A DNA stretch of 64,000 nucleotides from Blasia pusilla. Its lineage: Eukaryota; Marchantiophyta; Marchantiopsida; Blasiales. This document shows, piece after piece, positions 58,211 through 64,000 of this stretch (positions within the stretch are counted from its first letter, which is position 1; every line of letters starts with the position of its first letter). The stretch lies in contig CM114272.1 of the NCBI GenBank assembly GCA_050084515.1, positions 33,170,001-33,234,000 of the forward strand, read 5' to 3'. Below the pieces are notes generated by a model that saw nothing but the letters and a program-made list of their open reading frames with translations, was not told where the DNA came from and did not search any database. The position numbers were made by a program, and so were the translations under genes.

Positions 58211-61200
58211 ATGATCATGATTTATTAATAGTGTACATTTTATATCTCACCTTGCAAGGTATTTTATGAATAACTGAATTCTTGTGAGAAAAATAGAATA
58301 AATGGACTTGTTACGTCCTTTACAAGTTTGCTATTATCAAGTTTTTTATTAAAAATTATAAAAAAGAAAAAAGAAAAAAGAAAAAGAAAAAATTATGTAA
58401 TATATAAAAATTGAGAATTTATTTATTTATTAAATTAGAAAAGAAAATAAAAATCCATGAAATTACTGCATAGGGATTGACCTAGGATATAAAGCTCTAC
58501 CGCCAACTACATACTTAAACCCACCCTAATTTCATCCCTTTTCTAAATCAACTTGCCAATGGCCAACCAATAGTGAAGTGAATTTCAAATTAGATTTATG
58601 AAGCTCATATCATGTTACATGCCCTACCTCTGACTAGATGAGTTGATCTTGTCATATGTGAATATAACTTTTGTCTATTAGATATTGTAGTGGCTGATTT
58701 GGAGTATTGGATAGCACATACTAAAGGTTTTATGTTCCATGCAACAACAAAAATCAAGGAATTAAGTTTGTGAGGAATTTTTTTTTCAATAGAATTTTTT
58801 TGCACTTACATGTATCTTTTCATATTTTCTTCAAAATATATCTACTTAAAAATAATTCCCTTAAGAACAATCTTTTTCTTTCAATTTATTTTAAATTTTA
58901 TTTGAAACAATGCATCTTGGCCGTATTACATGTACAACCATTTGCTTGGGATACCAAAGTGGTTGGTGGTCACTCATTGCATCTTCAATTCTTGTGAGAC
59001 TATGATGTTCAAGGCGGATTTGTTTCAAACTATTCATACAGTCGGTTTTTGTGTATACTTATCATCATTTTCTTTTGGCATTTCCTTTCTTGCGTCCTTC
59101 CTAAATATTCCTTGAAATTTAAATGTGTCTCACTAGTAACTTACCGTGTAACCCAATACCACGAATTGATCGAAAGGACCAATAACGTGACCAGACATAC
59201 TGACTTCTAGACAAAATTTAGGATCTCCGCGTTCCCAAAGAGTCTATCAATGTTGGTAGTACATTGATCCTCATTGTAGATTTCATCCTTAGATTGATCC
59301 ATTAATCACTTTTGTGATTTCCATTGAAATTCATGTGCTTGCATCCAGGAAGCTGGAAGATATTAAGCTTTATTTGGATTTTCCGAAGTACTATGCAAAT
59401 CTAATGGTGAACTGGAGACAATCTTAGCACCATACAACTTTTAAGCTTACGAGTAGTGATAGCTCTGTTAGTAATAGAGAATGAAAGAGATTCAGATGGA
59501 AAGAGAAGATTCCATTCAGAGTGGATGTCATCACAACTTTTCGATAATCTGTGGAATTCAAAGTGAGATCGTTGGTAGAGATGAGGTATCTCCTATTGAA
59601 CGAGACAATTGTTGTTCTAATAGTAAGCCAAACTAAATCCCGATAGTAATCGACACGCTGTCTCTCTCATACTCTTTCATTTGAAGTTTTTAAGGACAGT
59701 GAGTATTACAATGAAATGTAGCGAGTACAGCTTAGAGTTTTGGAAACTGCAGAGTTTTTGTGGCACGCTGTCCTACACAGGAATCGATGATAGGAGGCAA
59801 TGGAATTGATACCTCCGGCTACAAAAGTCAATGAATGAACGCATTTATGGAGCATTCTGGAAGCTACAAGTTCAAAGGACCCCTTCCATGTGTGTGCCTT
59901 GGTACTGCACTGGATTTCCAAGTTTTGAGGCTCTCGAGCTCCTGAGTCGAGCATGGATTATCCCTTGTCGAGCATGCCCCTTCTTCCTTTTCTGGTCTTG
60001 TTGTGGCCTTTAGGTTTTGACTCTTTGAGTCCCCCTCTTTTTTACTTCCGATGGTTTTCCATCACTCGTTTTGATCGAAGTGCATCTTTATTCTCTATTA
60101 TCCCTTGGGACTGCTCGCCACTAACACCTGCTGTCAGTGTCAGTACTAGGAATCGAGCACCCGTGGGTTAGGGTGGCTAGCCAATTCCCTTGGGGCTTGC
60201 TGGACAGCTCCTCGCTTTCAGTATAGGGTACCACGGTACTACCACCTTACAAGGATCTTAAGAAAGTTTGGGTACAGCCCAGTGTGCGAGAACATATACC
60301 ACAAAGGAAATCTTTTTAAGTTGTGGAGATTTAGTTGAGATGCAGAAGACCAAATGGGTTTACAGTTTAGTATTCCTCACGACAAGAAAACCAAAAATTG
60401 AAAATTTCCCAATCTAAAACGTTAAAATGTCAATGAAATAATCCTCGTCTCAATCCATAAAAACTTCTATTTCCCGGTTGTGGAGCTGGATCTTGTACGG
60501 ATGGGATCAAGTATGAGTACACGATCGGGCTGGAATGGCATAATCTGGACAGCATTTTGAATCTCAGTGTCTGTAATACAAAAATTGTAAAGAAACTATG
60601 CGAGGATTTATCGATTAGTAGGCCTACAATATCTTGATCTGCCTAGGTTTGAAAATTCAACAATAGTTTGGTCACCTCATTTAGTAACACTTAGCAGTCA
60701 CGATGCCCACTAAGTGTTGATCGGTTTAAGCCGAGGTTTGAAGAACTTGCACAAACTCAGAGTCTCGGCCGTCTTGTCCAAAGCGATCCAGCAGTTTAAT
60801 AGTTCACTAAACTGGTCCTACCGTGTATCTATCTGCAAGTGAATTTCTTTGTCTCCTGTACGTTCCTTCAGTTTTGCACGTTCATTTTCTGTCATTTCCA
60901 TTCAAGTTGAGACGTACAGGTACGTGTCCACTACTCTGCAGCAACAACAACTCAAGTCAAACAATGTCACGTGTGCTCTCGTCGTGGTGGTCAGTTGGCT
61001 GGTACTGTTTACGAGTATGTGCTTGAAGTTCCGACCAATCGCTCTCTAGTATGTACACTAGCGTAGTAGAGCCTCACATGGTCGATCACAAGGTGGACCA
61101 GGGCCTTAGGGAAATTGTGAGGACTCTATTCTAGTGAGGAACGACGTGCGCATGACTGGAGCACTTGTGGTGTAACGTGGATGTCAGAGGGGTCCGAATC

Positions 61201-62169
61201 TACCCGATCAGAGCCTCAGACATGACCGAGTCACCGAGCGCCTCGACGACAAGTGAAGCATACGAACCTAAGGATCAATCAGTCAATCTGTCTGAATCAA
61301 TCAATCAATCAGGTTGATAGAAATTCCAGAGATTCATGCCAAACTGTCACGAGTGACGAGTTCCTAATGACTTGCGAGAACTCTTGCTATCCGTACAGCG
61401 CGAGGGAGCCTTGCAGGTTTCGCGAGTTTCAGATTGATCACATTCGGCCATTCTGATTTTCAGACTCGGAGTCTTCGACAGTTCGACTACAGTGAGTTCT
61501 GGGAATCTGTTTGACCATCCTGCTTTTCATAGCTCTACCCTACGTGCTGAGTTTCCCTTGCGTCTTGAGATAACTGCCGCTGAATGAGTGATGGCCCAGA
61601 TTCTTTGCGAATACAGTAAAGTGCACTGGACTATAGTACTCTCGCCGTGTTCATGTCATGAGCCAAGAGCCCGTCCCGAGTCCTGACTGAGGGTGGCTCT
61701 GAGTGATACGATATTCTTTCTACTTAAAGGTGCAGTTGGCTTGCTGAATCATTTTAATTTTTGATTTGATTATTAATTAAGGATCTAGGGCGACTTTAAT
61801 CTCAGTTTCAAGCATCTAGCGCCGTACCGGTCGACTTTCAATTCATCGTGATAACTCACCCACTGGATTCATAGGCAGTAAATGTCCACTGGATCGGTAA
61901 CGCATGCATCAACAAATGTTTCTTGTTGAGCGATCCTCACATACATTTTGCTTCTCTAGCTCTTTATTGATGTGGAAAATCCCTTGAGACTTTTTTTTTT
62001 AAGAGAAGTAAAGGCAATTTAATGCTAAACCTGGTCACCCTGCTAGACTCGAAAGACGGGTAGCGACATAAAATAGACAGCGGTGGAATGAGTTTCTTTC
62101 CATTAAAATCTGGGTTTTGGGTTTTGTAACGGGTCCTCGTAACTCGGGCCGGGGAAATTCATGGATGGA
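58211..62169. other. No recognisable gene
   Basis: 58330-58450 is a poly-A/AAAAAAG run. 58600-59700 holds short frames only. 60100-60240 may contain a pol III-type GTGCTCGATTCC box on the minus strand, too weak to call a SINE. 60900-61700 is less AT-rich but without a supported frame. Confidence 0.4.
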
Positions 62170-62597
62170 TGGTTGCAGCACAGCGAGAAGAAGGGAGAAA
62201 TCTCGCATTTGGATGGCGGCTTGGAGCAACACACACGCAGGCGAGAAGAAGAAAGGGGAAGTTATTTTATTCCCGTGTTAATGGAGAACACTAACCCGGA
62301 GAATCGAAGGGTGAGAAATTCACATACAAAGATTGAAAAACCTGGAGAATAACTTGCAAAATGCAACCTTCATGAGTACATGATATCTATCTTCATGAGT
62401 GGTTTATGGTTACTTGTAAAATTTAATTAGATAGTCTCATCTTATTGATTTAGAGACATGGGTGTCATCTAAAGCGGAATTGACCTTCATGCATAAAAAC
62501 GAGCCTAAAGACAAGAAGTGGTCCACACGGTTTTTGCATAGAAAATCCGCTTTTTCAATTTGATTTACTTTCCTGAGAAGGATTACAACAACTAACA
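62170..62597 (-). repeat. 3' LTR of a Ty1/copia element (outer boundary uncertain)
   Basis: In element orientation it starts TGTTAGTTGTTGTAATCC at 62597, directly after the purine-rich CCGGTGGGGC (62598-62607). This fits the 3' LTR of the copia element whose RNase H end lies at 63927-64000. The far end near 62170 is a guess from length; no terminal CA or target duplication could be fixed. Confidence 0.5.
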
Positions 62598-62651
62598 GCC
62601 CCACCGGGAAATACGTTCTTAACAAGGAGAGGGGGCGTGGGGCAGAGCCGC

Positions 62652-63674
62652 TGTCGTGCGCCTACTCTCCTTGAATGTAAATCTTAAGTGTTGCAGAAGT
62701 GTGCGTTCACTAGGACACGCTCTCAATCCTGATCTGCACCCAAACACGCACTCCTGTTAGTCGGGTCTGGGTCAATCAACGTTTTAACTTTCCGAGCTCT
62801 CGACTCGGCCTCTCATCAAGCTCAACCTTCCTAGTTTCGCGGTTTACAACACAGGCAAGTCTTTCAAAACTCGGGACAGACTTTCTGGTCGGTTCAAGAA
62901 CCTCAAACGGCGTTTGCATGCCTGACGGTTCCAACTGTCCAATGGACATCCAATGAGTTCCTAACTGCGACTCACAAAAATGAGTTGCAGGTTGGAATCC
63001 AAGTGTGGCTTATGAAATCCACTTTCTTGGATCAGGTTTGGGTTTCGAATTCCAACACCAAACTCTCGTTCCATCCCGTGCCCTTAAGACGCCGTTTGGT
63101 GCTCAAAGTGGGGTTCGAGTTCCAAGATTCCTTGGAGAAACTCCCCCTTACTAGTCTAGTACTTCTAGGGATCTCCGCCCTCCTCCTAACTTTAGGGAAA
63201 GACAGTCGGGCCTCTCAATTTGGCCCTCAACCCGACTCCTCTTACAATTGTTTTTGGAAAGTATCTCCAGTTGTGCTTGAGCGTTTTCTAAGATCTTGAA
63301 TGCATTGTAATTGTCTCAGCATAAGTTTTTCAACGTCATCTTACTTGTCCCAAATGCATCTTGGGACTAAACGTTATGGTCCAAAACACAATCAAAATCC
63401 CCAAATGCTAGTCGTGTTCCAAATCTGGTTCTCACCTCTTTGGCAACCAACCTTCTTAGACTCAACTCATCTCAAGTCTTGGTTCACGTTTGGTCCAAGT
63501 TTCCTGGTCGCAACCATAAACGTATGAAACACACAAAATCTATTGCACGTTTCGTCTCTTGGACTTTTCCAAGAGACCTCTCCAAAGCGGAATCATCTTA
63601 GCGCGAGCACACTAAAGTTATGATGTCTCGTTTGGCGTCTGTTTGGTGTTTTTTTGGTTACGAGGGTCATGAGA
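62652..63674 (-). repeat. Solo LTR of the gypsy A family
   Basis: TGTCGTGCGCCTACTCTCC at the left matches TGTCGCGCCCCTACTCTCC of the LTR at 2829. The alignment continues over the full length to GAGGGTCATGAGA (GAGGGTCGCGACA in the other copy). Flanks GCCGC and GCTGC may be a 5-bp target duplication with one mismatch. No primer site or gag follows, so this is a solo LTR, inserted in the 3' untranslated part of the copia element. Confidence 0.8.
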
Positions 63675-63926
63675 GCTGCAGAAGCACTATTCAAACATAG
63701 TTCAAGCGCCAATTGGTAAATGACAGCAAGAGAAAACCCGGAAAACAAACCCAGATTGATCGAGGAAAGGGGGCGTGGGGGAGAGCCGCGGAAGCCCCAA
63801 TGAAACACCAACAAGGCGCTAGCCTAGAGTAAACCTGGATAACACGAGAAAGGTCAAGAAAGACAAAGAAGAGTCATGCTCTTCACGAGACCCCCCAGCT
63901 CGACCGCATTCAGTGTAGATAGAAGA

Positions 63927-64000
63927 CTAAAGACCGATAAGGTCAACAAAATGTCCAAAAGAGATCCCTGCTAAAGGTTTAGTTAGCACGTCCGCATGCA
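63927..64000 (-). pseudogene. Ty1/copia pol C-terminus (RNase H end), truncated by the window edge
   Basis: The minus strand encodes HADVLTKPLAGISFGHFVDL, then IGL and a stop at 63927. The A-D-V-L-T-K-P-L phrase is the highly conserved end of copia RNase H (usually ADIFTKPL), where the last active-site residues lie. The rest of pol lies beyond 64000. No break is visible in the portion present, but function cannot be judged. Confidence 0.8.

Noticed and set aside
60090-60240. Possible second SINE (GTGCTCGATTCC box on the minus strand)
   Set aside because: The B-box match is imperfect and no matching body, tail or duplication was found.

Overview
The window looks like intergenic DNA of a land plant or close streptophyte relative, dense in old nested transposons. 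Supporting this are a CACTA (En/Spm) DNA transposon with a Tnp2-type transposase, Ty3/gypsy and Ty1/copia retroelements, a hAT-type miniature element, long CT/GA microsatellites and AT-rich spacers. A DNMT3-like methyltransferase inside a retroelement, with plant-style CACTA and copia copies, fits a non-angiosperm plant (bryophyte, lycophyte, fern or similar) better than a flowering plant. The species cannot be fixed from the sequence alone.

Layout. 1-3821: 5' half of a decayed minus-strand Ty3/gypsy element with a tRNA-Met primer site and a 993-bp LTR. 3850-8790: fragments of a second gypsy family (called DNMT-gypsy here), interrupted by a 319-bp hAT-type miniature element and by a solo terminal repeat. 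8790-14838: no recognisable genes; AT-rich stretches and small palindromes. 14839-16230: the only convincing host gene, a two-exon Ser/Thr/Pro-rich protein of 399 residues and unknown function. 16231-24329: no recognisable genes. 24330-32223: full-length but mutated plus-strand DNMT-gypsy copy C. 32881-56211: a 23.3-kb CACTA transposon with perfect 12-bp terminal inverted repeats and an AGG target duplication. It contains DNMT-gypsy copy D (35546-45463, minus, the best preserved), a decayed copy E (51751-53868, plus) and a captured fragment of a UTP14-like gene. 56215-62160: no recognisable genes, one 440-bp tandem repeat. 62170-64000: 3' end of a minus-strand Ty1/copia element carrying a solo LTR of the first gypsy family.

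The main discovery candidate is the DNMT-gypsy family. Its pol order is gag/zinc knuckle - protease - DNMT3-like C5 cytosine methyltransferase - reverse transcriptase - RNase H - DDE integrase - PHD finger. Its ends are not ordinary LTRs. Copies C and D both read A1 - genes - B1 - AT - A2 - B2, which is the 'split direct repeat' plan known from tyrosine-recombinase retroelements (PAT, Ngaro), yet these copies encode a DDE integrase and copy C has a short exact target duplication. A third decayed copy (4325-4453) shows the same B1-AT-A2 junction, and a solo A-B unit (6914-7556) is what A1 x A2 recombination would leave. The junction is the palindrome GACAATTGTC. I infer that the element integrates as a circular permutation, cut at this internal junction instead of at its LTR ends. 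Methyltransferase and PHD finger together would give one retroelement both a writer and a reader of chromatin marks. All copies here carry disabling mutations, so the window holds a fossil record of the family and no intact copy.
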